A stretch of 64,000 nt of DNA from JAFDWR01 sp038216655 (GTDB taxonomy: Bacteria; Armatimonadota; Fimbriimonadia; Fimbriimonadales; Fimbriimonadaceae). Below the pieces are notes generated by a model. It searched no databases. It was not told the DNA's origin and was given only the letters and a program-made list of their open reading frames with translations. The DNA lies in assembly GCA_038216655.1 (NCBI GenBank), contig JBBQPZ010000005.1, positions 124,001-188,000 of the forward strand, written 5' to 3'. Made by a program: the position numbers and the translations under genes. Positions 34,088 through 42,541 of the stretch are shown here, piece by piece (the stretch's first letter is position 1; each line of letters opens with the position of its first letter).

Positions 34088-36291
34088 CTATCCCCCATTC
34101 CAACTCGGAGGATCGACCCCGAGCAAGTAACGTACGAAGTAATCCCGTCGCTTGTGCTCCCCGTAAGGGCCGCCATCAGTGTGGTCGGCTCCCGGAATGA
34201 CGAGCATGTCGAACTCCTTGTTCGCCTTGATCAACGCATCGCACAGCCGATACGTCGATTCCGGCGGGACGTTCCGGTCGTTCTCGCCGACGAACAGCAG
34301 CAAATGCCCGCGGAGCTTCGCCGCGTTGGTGATGTTGGAAGCATCGTCGTACTCCTTCCCGACCGGCAGGCTCATCCACTGTTCGTTCCACCACTGCTTG
34401 TCGATCCGGTTGTCGTGGCAGCCGCACGAGCTCACCGCGACTTTGTAGAACTCAGGATGGAATAGGAGCGCCCCGGTTGAGTTCTGCCCGCCCGCGGACG
34501 TCCCGTAAATCCCCACCCGCGAGACATCCACCTGAGGATATTTCTTTGCCAGCGCCTGCAGCCACAGAATCCGATCAGGGAATCCCGCGTCCTGCAGATT
34601 CTTGAAGCACACGTCGTGGAACGCCTTGCCCCGGTTGTCCGTCCCCATCCCGTCGATCTGGACCACGATGAACCCAAGCTCCGAGAGCTGGGTCATGCTT
34701 GAATACGGTCGGAATGCCTTCGGCACGAAGCTATCCTGGGGGCCTGCGTAGATGTTCTCGATGACCGGGTACGTCTTGTTCGGATCGAAGTTCGAAGGTC
34801 GAATGACGACGCCCCAGATGTCCGTCTTCCCGTCCCGTCCCTTGGCCACGAATCGCTCGGGGAGGTGGACGTCCTTCTTCAGAAGCTCGGAGATGTCCGC
34901 GACCTCGAGCGTCGCGATCAGCTTGCCGTCGTCGGCTCGCCGAAGCTCGTGATGTGGGGCCATGTCGACCCGCGAGTAGCTGTCGACGAAGAACTTGCGA
35001 TGGGGCGAGAATTGCAGCGTGTGCGTCCCGTCTCCCGGCGTCAGGTCGATCATCTTCGAGCCGTCGAGATTGATCCGACACTCGTGGATCTGATACGGGT
35101 CTTGATCGCCCATCCCGCTCGCGGTGAACCAGATCTGACCCTTCGGCTCGTCCAACTGGTCGAGCTTGCGCATCACCCAGTTCCCTTTGTCGATCGGCTT
35201 GGTCTCGCCGGTCACCGTGTCGATCATGTAGAAGTGGCTCCAGCCGTCGCGCTCCGACTGCCAGATCAGGTGTCGCTTGTCCGCAAGTAGCCGGAGCTCG
35301 GTTTTCGAGATGTCGACAAACGTGTTCAGCTTCTCGTCCACAAGCACCTTGCCCGTCGCCGCCACCGGGTCAAAGCCGATGACCCGGTATCCCTGGTAGC
35401 CGCGCACCGGGGTCGTGACCACGATCTGGTCGCCCCAGTTTTCCGTGCCATTCACTTCCATCAGCGGGTCCATCGCGATCTTGGTCTCGGTCGATTTCTC
35501 GGCATCCAGCGCGTATGGCTCGTAGGTATCGAGTGCGTCCCCGGGCTGTGGGTAGATGCGAGACTCAAGTTGGGCCCGGGTCGTGCCCGGCACGCTGGAC
35601 TTCAACAGATAAACGAGCCTTCGGTCGCCAGGAATGGTGCGGATCGCGAGCAGGTTCTTGCCGTTGGCGGCCCACCGGTAGCTCGTGAATCCGCCCTCCT
35701 TGGTCAGCGACTTCCACTCTCCGCTTGGCTTGAGGTGAACCTGCACTTGGCCATCCACGATTCGTGCTCCGTAGGTCGGGGAGTCGGGCGCTCGGTCCTC
35801 GCGCGGACGGGGTCCGCGGGGGCCGCGTCCCCCCGGCGGCAGCGGCGGCCCCGGCTTCACTTCGTACGTGGCGAGGTCGACTTGCCAGTTGTCCGTCCCG
35901 ATCCGAAACACGATCGACTTCCCGTCTTCGGTGAGGGTCACCGCGTCGAAGGGCAGCTTCTGCGCATCGACCGGCTTGCCGGTCGCTTTGGCGACGGCCG
36001 CCGCGAGGCGGACGTGGTCGAACGCCAGATGCTTACTCCCTGAGGGCAGGTCGACCGCCACAAACTCCTTCGCCCCATTGGCAAGCTCATGCCGGTAGAT
36101 CAGTCGCGAGTCGTCCGCAAGCCACGTCGCGCGGGCAAGGTCAGGTTGAGACAAGTCCCCCGCGTCGTATCCGCATAATGGTTCGCCCGCTCATAACTCG
36201 CCTTCAGCTCTTCCGGTGTGGGCTTGAAGAGAGTCTGGGCGGGAGCGACAACCGCAGCGAGGGCGAGAGCGAGGATGAGGCAGGCACGCAT
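34088..36291 (-). CDS. S9 prolyl oligopeptidase / DPP-IV family peptidase, frameshifted near its 5' end
   Basis: The N-terminal piece (36291 to about 36160) encodes a signal peptide (MRACLILALALAAVVAPAQ) and PTPEELKASYERANHYADTTRG; the remainder of the protein continues from there in another frame to 34088. The break coincides with a run of five C (36157-36161); one more base would restore a protein of about 734 residues. The catalytic domain is intact: Ser in GTSAGGQ, Asp in GENDRNVP, His in GADHTDGG, after a beta-propeller half. It would cleave dipeptides outside the cytoplasm. Real inactivation or sequencing error cannot be told apart. Confidence 0.8.
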
Positions 36292-36329
36292 GAGCCGATC
36301 ATAACGCATGGCTGCCCAGAACGGAGCAA

Positions 36330-36818
36330 TTAACCGTTCAGAGTTAAATTAATTCTTGTCCGCATCGCGTGGCAAATCGCGATCGCAAGGGCGTCTGCGA
36401 TGTCGTCCGGCTTTGGCGCCGCCGCCAACCCGAGCAGCTTGGTCACCATGAACTGGACCTGCTTCTTGTCCGCCGCCCCGTTCCCCACCACCGCAAGCTT
36501 GATCTCCGGCGGCGTGTACTCGGCCCACGGGAGACCCTGCTGACTTGTGCACAGCAGCACCACGCCCAGCGCCTTCGCGACATCTAGGGCAGTGGTCTTG
36601 TTCGCCGCGAACAACTGCCGCTCCGTCGCGACCGCGTCTGGCTTGTGGAGGGTGAGAAGCTCGGTCAGTTCCTCGTGGATGATCCGAAGCCGATCCGGCA
36701 TCAAAATCCGCGGAGTCTGGATTATCCCCGAGTAGACACACGACAGGCGCGAGCCCTCGCGTCGGACAAGTCCGATGCCAAGACGTTCGTAGCCGGGGTC
36801 GATGCCGAGGATGAGCAA
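36330..36818 (-). CDS. ruvC: Holliday junction resolvase RuvC
   Basis: 162 residues starting from a TTG at 36818, just before ILGIDPGYERLGIG, the RuvC start containing the first catalytic Asp. The others are E in AVATERQLF and the C-terminal DDIADALAIAICH. RuvC resolves four-way junctions with RuvAB. The frame stays open upstream through a (CCA)n repeat that would add a poly-Thr tract; this is not conserved and is rejected. No ribosome-binding site is visible, because the region immediately upstream belongs to the repeat-bounded element at 36820-37293. Confidence 0.9.
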   Translation of the reverse strand: MLILGIDPGYERLGIGLVRREGSRLSCVYSGIIQTPRILMPDRLRIIHEELTELLTLHKPDAVATERQLFAANKTTALDVAKALGVVLLCTSQQGLPWAEYTPPEIKLAVVGNGAADKKQVQFMVTKLLGLAAAPKPDDIADALAIAICHAMRTRINLTLNG

Positions 36819-36819
36819 G

Positions 36820-36872
36820 TTAGTGGTGGTGGTGGTGGTGGTGGTGGTGGTAGTGGTCGTGGTAGTTTCGAG
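36820..36872. repeat. Left inverted end of the four-helix-bundle element, (GGT)n/(TAGTGG)
   Basis: Ten consecutive GGT-type triplets run into TAGTGGTCGTGGTAGTTTCG. On the minus strand this reads as (ACC)n and encodes Thr in the rejected RuvC extension. Confidence 0.85.
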
Positions 36873-36893
36873 GATTAGAGTATCGTATGATTG

Positions 36894-37259
36894 ATGGAGG
36901 AAAGTTCTAAAATCATATCCTACCGCGACTTGCAGGTTTGGAGGAAAGCCGTCGAACTTGCCGACCAAGTCTATGGGTTGGCGCGACAACTACCCATGGA
37001 GGAGCGGTTCGCACTTGCGTCCCAGCTAAGACGAGCGGTGACATCGGTGCCCCTGAACATTGCGGAAGGCTCCCGTCGAAACACGACAAAAGAGTTTGTG
37101 CACTTCCTTGGGGTAGCTCAAGGGAGCCTCGCAGAGGTCGAGACTTCACTTCACTTAATTTCCAAACTGTACAACATCGAGTCTGAAAATCTGGCGAACG
37201 ATTGCGACGAGATCGGGAGAATGATCCACGGTCTGCAAAGATCACTTCTCGCATCATAA
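36894..37259 (+). CDS. Four-helix bundle protein (23S rRNA intervening-sequence protein family)
   Basis: 121 residues from the ATG at 36894 (a TTG three bases upstream is also in frame). SYRDLQVWRKAVELADQVY, then FALASQLRRAVTSVPLNIAE and GSRRNTTKEFVHFLGVAQGS, is the full TIGR02436-type four-helix bundle fold, close to the S23/IVP proteins in 23S rRNA intervening sequences and to the Avd accessory protein of diversity-generating retroelements. The function of free-standing copies is unknown. It is antisense to mutL and ruvC and sits between inverted hexamer repeats. Confidence 0.88.
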   Translation: MEESSKIISYRDLQVWRKAVELADQVYGLARQLPMEERFALASQLRRAVTSVPLNIAEGSRRNTTKEFVHFLGVAQGSLAEVETSLHLISKLYNIESENLANDCDEIGRMIHGLQRSLLAS

Positions 37260-37266
37260 CATCCCT

Positions 37267-37292
37267 CTCCGAACTATCACTACCACTACCAC
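37267..37292. repeat. Right inverted end of the four-helix-bundle element
   Basis: The sequence CTCCGAACTATCACTACCAC plus TACCAC is the imperfect inverse of 36847-36872 and stops two bases before the mutL stop codon at 37294. Confidence 0.8.
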
Positions 37293-37293
37293 T

Positions 37294-39111
37294 TCAAGTG
37301 CGCTTAAACTTCCGCAGCAGTTCCTCCGTCGTCAGCGTAATCGTAATTGGCCGACCGTGGGGGCACATATAGGGGTTCTCCGTCTCCGCGAGGTCAACAA
37401 TCAGCTTCTCCATCTCTGCGTGGCTCAGGGGATCCCCCGCCTTGACCGCCATCTTGCATGAACTGGTGATCCAGATCTGCTCGCGCGTCGGCACCAGCCG
37501 CCGTGTCACGCTTGACTCGACAAGCTCGTCCACCAGGTCGCGAAGAACCTTTAAGGGATCCTTGTTCCGAACTGCCGCCGGCACCGCGCGCACCACGTAA
37601 CTCTCGCCGCCAAACGGCTCCAGATCAAAGCCCACCGCCTCGACTTCACTGATCCGCTCGCGTAACAGCACCGCCGCGCGTTTGTCTAGGTGCAGTGTCT
37701 GGGGAACCAAGAGTGCCTGCTTCTCGATCGCGGAAGAGCCCTTCAGACCACACAAGTATTCGTAGAGAATCCGCTCGTGAGCGACGTGCTGGTCCACGAT
37801 CACGATTCCGCGCTTGGTCTCCGCGATGATGAAGGTGTTCATCGCCTGCCCCAGAACCCGTAGACCCTCCATCAACTGCCCGAATGGGTACCGCGTGTCC
37901 TGCGCCGCGAACCCGGGCATCGTGATCCCGCTCGCTGGCAGCGGCGCTTCAAGCAGCGGAGGAATATCGGGCGTCTGAGGTCGGTAATCCTCCAGCGGTG
38001 CCTGCGCCCGCATCGACATATCAAACAAGGGTGCCCCGCCGCCCCAGCCGGTGCCATCCGACGACCCCGCCAAAGCCTCATTTGCCGCCGCGACCCCCGC
38101 CGAAAGAGCTGACGGCATCATGCCGTGCTCCATCAGCGCGCTCTTGATCGCCATCCGCAAAGCTTCGAACGCTTGCCCCTCACGCTGGAATTTCACTTCG
38201 CTCTTAGTCGGCGAAACGTTCACATCCACCAGCGCCGGATCGATGTCGATCACCAGCACCAGCACCGGGAAGCGACGTTCCGGGGTGAGGTCGCGATAAG
38301 CCTGATCGAGCGCGGCGGTCAAGGTGCGAGTTCGCACCGGCCGACCGTTCACGAAGATGTACTGATACGCCCGGGTCGGCTTCGTGTAATGAGGCGGACT
38401 CACAAACCCTCGCACCCCCAGTCCGCCCAGGTTCGTTCGTACCTCGGCCAAGGCCCGCGCCGAGTCGCGACCCCAAACCTCGCCGATCGCATCGAGCATC
38501 TCGCTATTCCCGCTCGTGTGCAATGCCTCTTGCCCGTTGTGGGTCAGCACGAACGCGACATGGGGGTAGGCGATCGCGTATTTCGACACCACCTCGAAGC
38601 ACTGACCTAGCTCGGTCGTGTCGGATTTGAGGAACTTTAAACGCGCGGGAGTGTTATAAAACAGATCCTCGACCGTCACCTCGGTCCCCCGCGGCCCCGC
38701 CATTCCCACCGCGTCTCGGATCGTCCCGCCCTCGATCTGAATCACCGCCCGAAGTCCATCCGCGATGGCTGTCGACACGGTCATTCGCGAGACCGAAGCG
38801 ATAGAAGGCAGGGCTTCTCCGCGGAACCCCAGGGTCTTCACCGCGAGCAAGTCATCAACGCATTCGATCTTGCTCGTCGCATGCCGCTGCAGCGACTGAG
38901 AAGCATCCTCGGGCGACATCCCGGAGCCATCGTCGCTCACCCGGATCAGCGTCTTTCCGCTGTCTCGAAGCTCGATCACAATCTTTCGCGCGCCGGCGTC
39001 GAGCGAGTTCTCGACGAGTTCCTTGAGCACGGAAGCAGGCCGCTCCACTACCTCGCCCGCGGCGATCTGGTTCACGGTGTGGCTGTCGAGCAGGTGAACG
39101 CGTGCAGCCAT
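37294..39111 (-). CDS. mutL: DNA mismatch repair protein MutL (endonuclease type)
   Basis: 605 residues. The N-terminal GHKL ATPase shows IAAGEVVERPASVLKELVEN, DDGSGM and TLGFRGEALPSI. The C-terminal domain has the endonuclease motif DQHVAHERILYE and the zinc-site motif CPHGRP near the end, so the protein should nick DNA itself as in bacteria without MutH. It acts with MutS. mutL and ruvC have the same orientation and are separated only by the four-helix-bundle element, suggesting they were adjacent before. Confidence 0.95.
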   Translation of the reverse strand: MAARVHLLDSHTVNQIAAGEVVERPASVLKELVENSLDAGARKIVIELRDSGKTLIRVSDDGSGMSPEDASQSLQRHATSKIECVDDLLAVKTLGFRGEALPSIASVSRMTVSTAIADGLRAVIQIEGGTIRDAVGMAGPRGTEVTVEDLFYNTPARLKFLKSDTTELGQCFEVVSKYAIAYPHVAFVLTHNGQEALHTSGNSEMLDAIGEVWGRDSARALAEVRTNLGGLGVRGFVSPPHYTKPTRAYQYIFVNGRPVRTRTLTAALDQAYRDLTPERRFPVLVLVIDIDPALVDVNVSPTKSEVKFQREGQAFEALRMAIKSALMEHGMMPSALSAGVAAANEALAGSSDGTGWGGGAPLFDMSMRAQAPLEDYRPQTPDIPPLLEAPLPASGITMPGFAAQDTRYPFGQLMEGLRVLGQAMNTFIIAETKRGIVIVDQHVAHERILYEYLCGLKGSSAIEKQALLVPQTLHLDKRAAVLLRERISEVEAVGFDLEPFGGESYVVRAVPAAVRNKDPLKVLRDLVDELVESSVTRRLVPTREQIWITSSCKMAVKAGDPLSHAEMEKLIVDLAETENPYMCPHGRPITITLTTEELLRKFKRT

Positions 39112-39234
39112 AGGACCATTATGAGGGAAGGTTGTCAGTTGCGTTGAATCGGAGCCGGAAGCGTCGTCGCTCCTTCCTTATGCGCCACGCCTTTTTGGGG
39201 CCCGCCCTCCGGCTGCGGTGGGGGCAAGATGTAG

Positions 39235-40500
39235 TTACTCGACGACGATCGCGTTCGCGTGGCCCGGCGAGGTCGGCATCTTGAGCTTCCATGCGGCGGC
39301 GGCGGGGAACATGATCACCGCCGCCCCCAGAAGGTATGGCGCGTAGGGGCGCCAGCCGAAGAGGGGGTTGCTCACGAGCGGGCCGAGAAAGCGCGCGAGC
39401 GCGCCGAGGGCTTGGGTTACGCCGAAGATGCCACCCTGGATCGTCGCCGGGGCGGAGCGGGAGATCAGCGAACTCAGGCTAGGTTGGGCCAGGCCCGAAC
39501 AGATTCCCATTAGGATCACGGTCAGGATGAGGGGAATCCAGAGGGGCGCGAATGGGACGAGGGCTAGGATCGGGACGTAGCCCAGATAGGCGAACCGGAG
39601 GATGTTCACCTCGCCGAACTTCGGGCTCGCTAGACGGATCACGTATCCCTGCATGATCACGCTGACGACGCCCACGATTCCGAGGATGTAGCTGCCGGTC
39701 TGCTTGGCACCATCCCCCTGATGGAATATCCAGTTGGGGTCTTGCAGGAGTTGGAAGAAGGTGGTCTCGAGGTTCGTGAACCCGAAGCCGATGGTGAAGA
39801 ACATCACCAGCATCAGGGAGAGTCCGGGGGTGGCGAAGGCGGTCTTGAAGTCGCTGAAGAAGTGGCTCTTCTCGCGTTTGGCGACGAGGCTCTCGGGCAG
39901 GATGAAGAACACGAACAGGAAGTTGATCGCGGCAAGGGCGGCCCCAACGTAGCCGAGCACGAGGGGGGAGTTGTGGCCGAATTTAAGCAGCAGACCGCCC
40001 GCGACGGGGCCGAAGATGAACCCGAGGCCGAAGGCCGCGCCGATCATGCCCAGGCTTTTGGCGCGTTCCTCGGGCTTGGTTACGTCGGCGATGTAGGCGA
40101 ACGCGACGCCCACATTGGCGGCGGCGACACCGGATAGGATTCGGGCGAGGATGACGATCCACAGCATGCTGGCGTGGGCGTAAACGAGGTACGACATCGT
40201 CGACAGGATGGTCGTGACGAGGAGGATCTTGCGGCGCCCGATGCGGTCGCTCAGCCGTCCGAGGAGCGGGGACGTGATGAGTTGGGCGAGGGAGAAAACG
40301 GCGAGGGTGATGCCGGTGTAGAGGCCGACGGCGGACGAGCTGGCCGCATGGCCGAGATACTCCGAGGCGAGTTGCCGGCCGCGCAGTTGCAGGTCGGGGA
40401 TGAGGAGGCCGAAGCTAAGGAGATCGAGAAAGACGGTCAGGAAGATGCCGACGACCGGCTTCATGCGCTTGCGGGTCGGCGTGGTGGGTGAGTCGGCCAT
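39235..40500 (-). CDS. MFS transporter (DHA1 / TetA-like)
   Basis: 421 residues, 12 predicted helices. FLTVFLDLLSFGLLIPDLQL opens helix 1 as in TetA, and PLLGRLSDRIGRRKILLV is the MFS motif A between helices 2 and 3; RILSGVAAANVGVAFAYIAD is helix 5 motif C-like. It is probably a proton-coupled drug or metabolite exporter; the substrate is unknown. Immediately upstream is the tRNA-Ala promoter region. Confidence 0.88.
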   Translation of the reverse strand: MADSPTTPTRKRMKPVVGIFLTVFLDLLSFGLLIPDLQLRGRQLASEYLGHAASSSAVGLYTGITLAVFSLAQLITSPLLGRLSDRIGRRKILLVTTILSTMSYLVYAHASMLWIVILARILSGVAAANVGVAFAYIADVTKPEERAKSLGMIGAAFGLGFIFGPVAGGLLLKFGHNSPLVLGYVGAALAAINFLFVFFILPESLVAKREKSHFFSDFKTAFATPGLSLMLVMFFTIGFGFTNLETTFFQLLQDPNWIFHQGDGAKQTGSYILGIVGVVSVIMQGYVIRLASPKFGEVNILRFAYLGYVPILALVPFAPLWIPLILTVILMGICSGLAQPSLSSLISRSAPATIQGGIFGVTQALGALARFLGPLVSNPLFGWRPYAPYLLGAAVIMFPAAAAWKLKMPTSPGHANAIVVE

Positions 40501-40642
40501 CTGTCTCTAGACTATGACTCAGGGCGGGTTGGGTTGGTGGTGGTGTTCGGTGCGGATTATTTGCTGGGTGGCGCTCGGTGCCAGGTTCCGACCGGCCCTT
40601 GACCGACCGACGTTCGGTCGCGCATAATGTTGTTCTCCGCGT

Positions 40643-40718
40643 GGGGAATTAGCTCAGCTGGGAGAGCGCTTCCATGGCATGGAAGAGGTCAGGGGTTCGA
40701 GCCCCCTATTCTCCACCA
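40643..40718 (+). tRNA. tRNA-Ala (anticodon GGC)
   Basis: A complete cloverleaf of 76 bases: acceptor GGGGAAT pairs with ATTCTCC (one G-U), D arm GCTC/GAGC, anticodon stem CTTCC/GGAAG with loop ATGGCAT, T arm AGGGG-TTCGAGC-CCCCT, discriminator A and encoded CCA. It reads alanine GCC codons, frequent in this GC-rich sequence. Confidence 0.97.
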
Positions 40719-40791
40719 CGATTTACATTCCGATTTCAGGTTGATTGCGGGCCCCAAAGGATCCGCCACTGATAAGAGGACTCGAGCTGAC

Positions 40792-41949
40792 CTACTGCCT
40801 TAAGTGCGAAATTCGCTTGGTGATTTCTCGTTGGATGACTTCTGTCGTTTTCAAGTCAAAACCGATTTCGCCTATTCGACTGATCCAAGGTTCGGCGTGA
40901 TTGCAGAGGGTATCAAGCATTTGCATCGTTGCCTTCTCTGGAATGCCGTAGATTCGGCCGAAGTCAATGAACTCCCCTTTGCGCATGTTGTCATTTTTGC
41001 CTTGGAGCGCCAGAGCCATGTGCCGATCTAAAAACGTGTAGGGAAGTGTGCTTAGCAGGTCATATCCTGGGCTCAACCGTACAACATCATCCCACAACAC
41101 GCTTATGTTCTTCGCATGGAGATCGCAGTTCCCTATAAGGTAACTGAAGGCGGTGAGACGCATCAGTCGTTCAACTTCAACCACTCCGGAGGTGCAAACA
41201 GCAGCCACCTGATCTGCAATCGCTCTCAAGGGCGGATGGTATTTGTTCGCGGGCGGGCTATTCAAGAGCTGACAGCCGTCCTCTTGGTGCAACTTTTCCC
41301 TCCCGCGGTTCGTTCGGTCGAATCGGGTGACCAGCAGACCAGGTTCACCGTCTCGGTCGTGAACAACCTCGGCTCGATTGACCTCAATGCGACACGCCTT
41401 CGCCATGCGCAAGAAAAACTCTTCGTTATGAACGAGTCGGGGGAACTTAGGCGGGTTCAGCTTCAAGATTGCTGATGGAACACCTGCCATCTTCACCCCG
41501 AACGCGATGGTAGATGCAGAAATCTTTTCTTGGACACCCGGAACCGCGCTATCCGGATGTTCCGAAACTCCCGCATGGAAGAGGCTCCAAAAGCTGACAC
41601 TGCCAAGGTCCGTGGTGTCGACCCGTGCTGTTTGATCGCCTGGAGTTCTGCCATTCGGCAGGACGGCAACATCTCCAATCGTGTCCCAACCGACCCGTAT
41701 CAGTAGTTCCAGGGAGTCGTCACGCGACCGGGCACTTTCGAGCAGTAGTTGAAGCCGAGCGCCTTCAGGCAAAAGGTTCAGAAAGAATGGCGGCAAGTCG
41801 ATGAAATCAGCAGTTTCACGAGGCAAAGATGTTGCCAGCCAATCATGTCGAAGCGACACCCCGTCGACAAACGACAGCCGGACACCGTTTGGCATCCTCT
41901 CCAGGTGGCCAACCAACTGACTCCCCTGATAGATGTCCGCATCGGCCAT
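40792..41949 (-). CDS. hipA: HipA-family serine/threonine kinase toxin
   Basis: 385 residues with the HipA layout: N-terminal subdomain ending in LPPFFLNLLPEGARLQ (the couple_hipA region), GVQEKIS as the substrate loop, NEEFFLRMAKACRIEV, RFDRTNRGREKLHQEDGCQL, and NCDLHAKNISVLWDD holding the catalytic Asp and metal Asn. E. coli HipA phosphorylates glutamyl-tRNA synthetase and induces dormancy. It overlaps the antitoxin gene by one base. Its GC content is lower than neighbours. Confidence 0.88.
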   Translation of the reverse strand: MADADIYQGSQLVGHLERMPNGVRLSFVDGVSLRHDWLATSLPRETADFIDLPPFFLNLLPEGARLQLLLESARSRDDSLELLIRVGWDTIGDVAVLPNGRTPGDQTARVDTTDLGSVSFWSLFHAGVSEHPDSAVPGVQEKISASTIAFGVKMAGVPSAILKLNPPKFPRLVHNEEFFLRMAKACRIEVNRAEVVHDRDGEPGLLVTRFDRTNRGREKLHQEDGCQLLNSPPANKYHPPLRAIADQVAAVCTSGVVEVERLMRLTAFSYLIGNCDLHAKNISVLWDDVVRLSPGYDLLSTLPYTFLDRHMALALQGKNDNMRKGEFIDFGRIYGIPEKATMQMLDTLCNHAEPWISRIGEIGFDLKTTEVIQREITKRISHLRQ

Positions 41950-42164
41950 CAGTCTTGCCCTGTCCCGGCATCATTCAATTGGATCGATAGTCCCAAGACA
42001 TGTAGGATCGAAAGCAGGATCTCGAGGCGAAGCGTCGGTTTTCCGCTCTCCGCGGCTATCACCGAGGGCTTGGAGCAAGACGCTAGGCGAGCGACGTCAC
42101 TCTGAGTAATCCTGAGCCGCTTGCGGCGCTGTTCTATCCTTTCCCCGATCTCTTTCGCAGTCAT
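41949..42164 (-). CDS. hipB: HipB-like HTH antitoxin
   Basis: 71 residues: a Cro/C1-type helix-turn-helix (RRKRLRITQSDVARLASCSK then PSVIAAESGKPTLRLEILL). The short C-terminal tail (DAGTGQD) fits an antitoxin. It is first in a two-gene operon with hipA. HipB proteins bind their own promoter and neutralise HipA; repeats upstream at 42174 and 42235 are candidate operators. Confidence 0.88.
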   Translation of the reverse strand: MTAKEIGERIEQRRKRLRITQSDVARLASCSKPSVIAAESGKPTLRLEILLSILHVLGLSIQLNDAGTGQD

Positions 42165-42173
42165 GATGGCAAC

Positions 42174-42184
42174 GATCGTTTATA
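42174..42184. promoter_or_regulatory. Candidate HipB operator, proximal copy
   Basis: GATCGTTTATA ten bases upstream of hipB, repeated exactly at 42235-42245. It lies next to a CATAAT-like -10 on the minus strand, the position expected for autorepression. Confidence 0.45.
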
Positions 42185-42234
42185 TTATGTGCCATTCTTG
42201 CCGGTTCTGCTCCAAAAGTCGACTCAAAGACAAA

Positions 42235-42245
42235 GATCGTTTATA
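42235..42245. promoter_or_regulatory. Candidate HipB operator, distal copy
   Basis: A second exact GATCGTTTATA, in the same orientation, 61 bases from the first. The rest of the gap to 42541 shows no gene I can support. Confidence 0.45.
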
Positions 42246-42541
42246 AATGTCCTTGCAACTGAGCAACGGGTCGTATGAAATGGCAAGAAGTCAGTGAACG
42301 TTGACCGTCAGTCAACAGGGCGGTATCTGGCGCCACGCGCCGTCAGATTGTCCGACAACACGCCGGTCTCGATGGGAATTTCTGCAAGTGAAATGCACTA
42401 ACGTCTCCGGTTCTAAGTGCGTGCACCAATCTCCACCACACCTTTTGCGGTGGTCTTCGAATACCATCCTATCGGGGTCAAACCGGCTTGCGTTGGCGTC
42501 TTGTCTGGACGGCTTGACCACCCTTTGGTAGTCTGGTCTCG

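Larger units (their letters stand above)
36820..37293. mobile_element. Candidate four-helix-bundle element with inverted TAGTGG-type ends
   Basis: A unit of about 470 bases fills the gap between the ruvC start and the mutL stop on the opposite strand to both. Its ends are (GTGGTGGTAGTGG)-type repeats: 36847-36872 and 37267-37292 agree as inverted repeats at 22 of 26 positions. It contains only a four-helix-bundle gene. Homologous genes are known from intervening sequences in 23S rRNA genes, which also have inverted ends. No transposase, reverse transcriptase or target duplication is visible. Confidence 0.55.

Noticed and set aside
36820..36872. CRISPR-like array
   Set aside because: The repeats are contiguous triplets and hexamers with no spacers; no cas gene is present in the window.
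36819..36989. Poly-Thr N-terminal extension of RuvC from an upstream start
   Set aside because: It is encoded by the (ACC)n repeat and the antisense of the four-helix-bundle gene; the RuvC family starts at the ILGIDPG block.
42246..42541. Short open frames between hipB and GH36
   Set aside because: They lack starts with ribosome-binding sites and recognisable sequence, and overlap each other on both strands.
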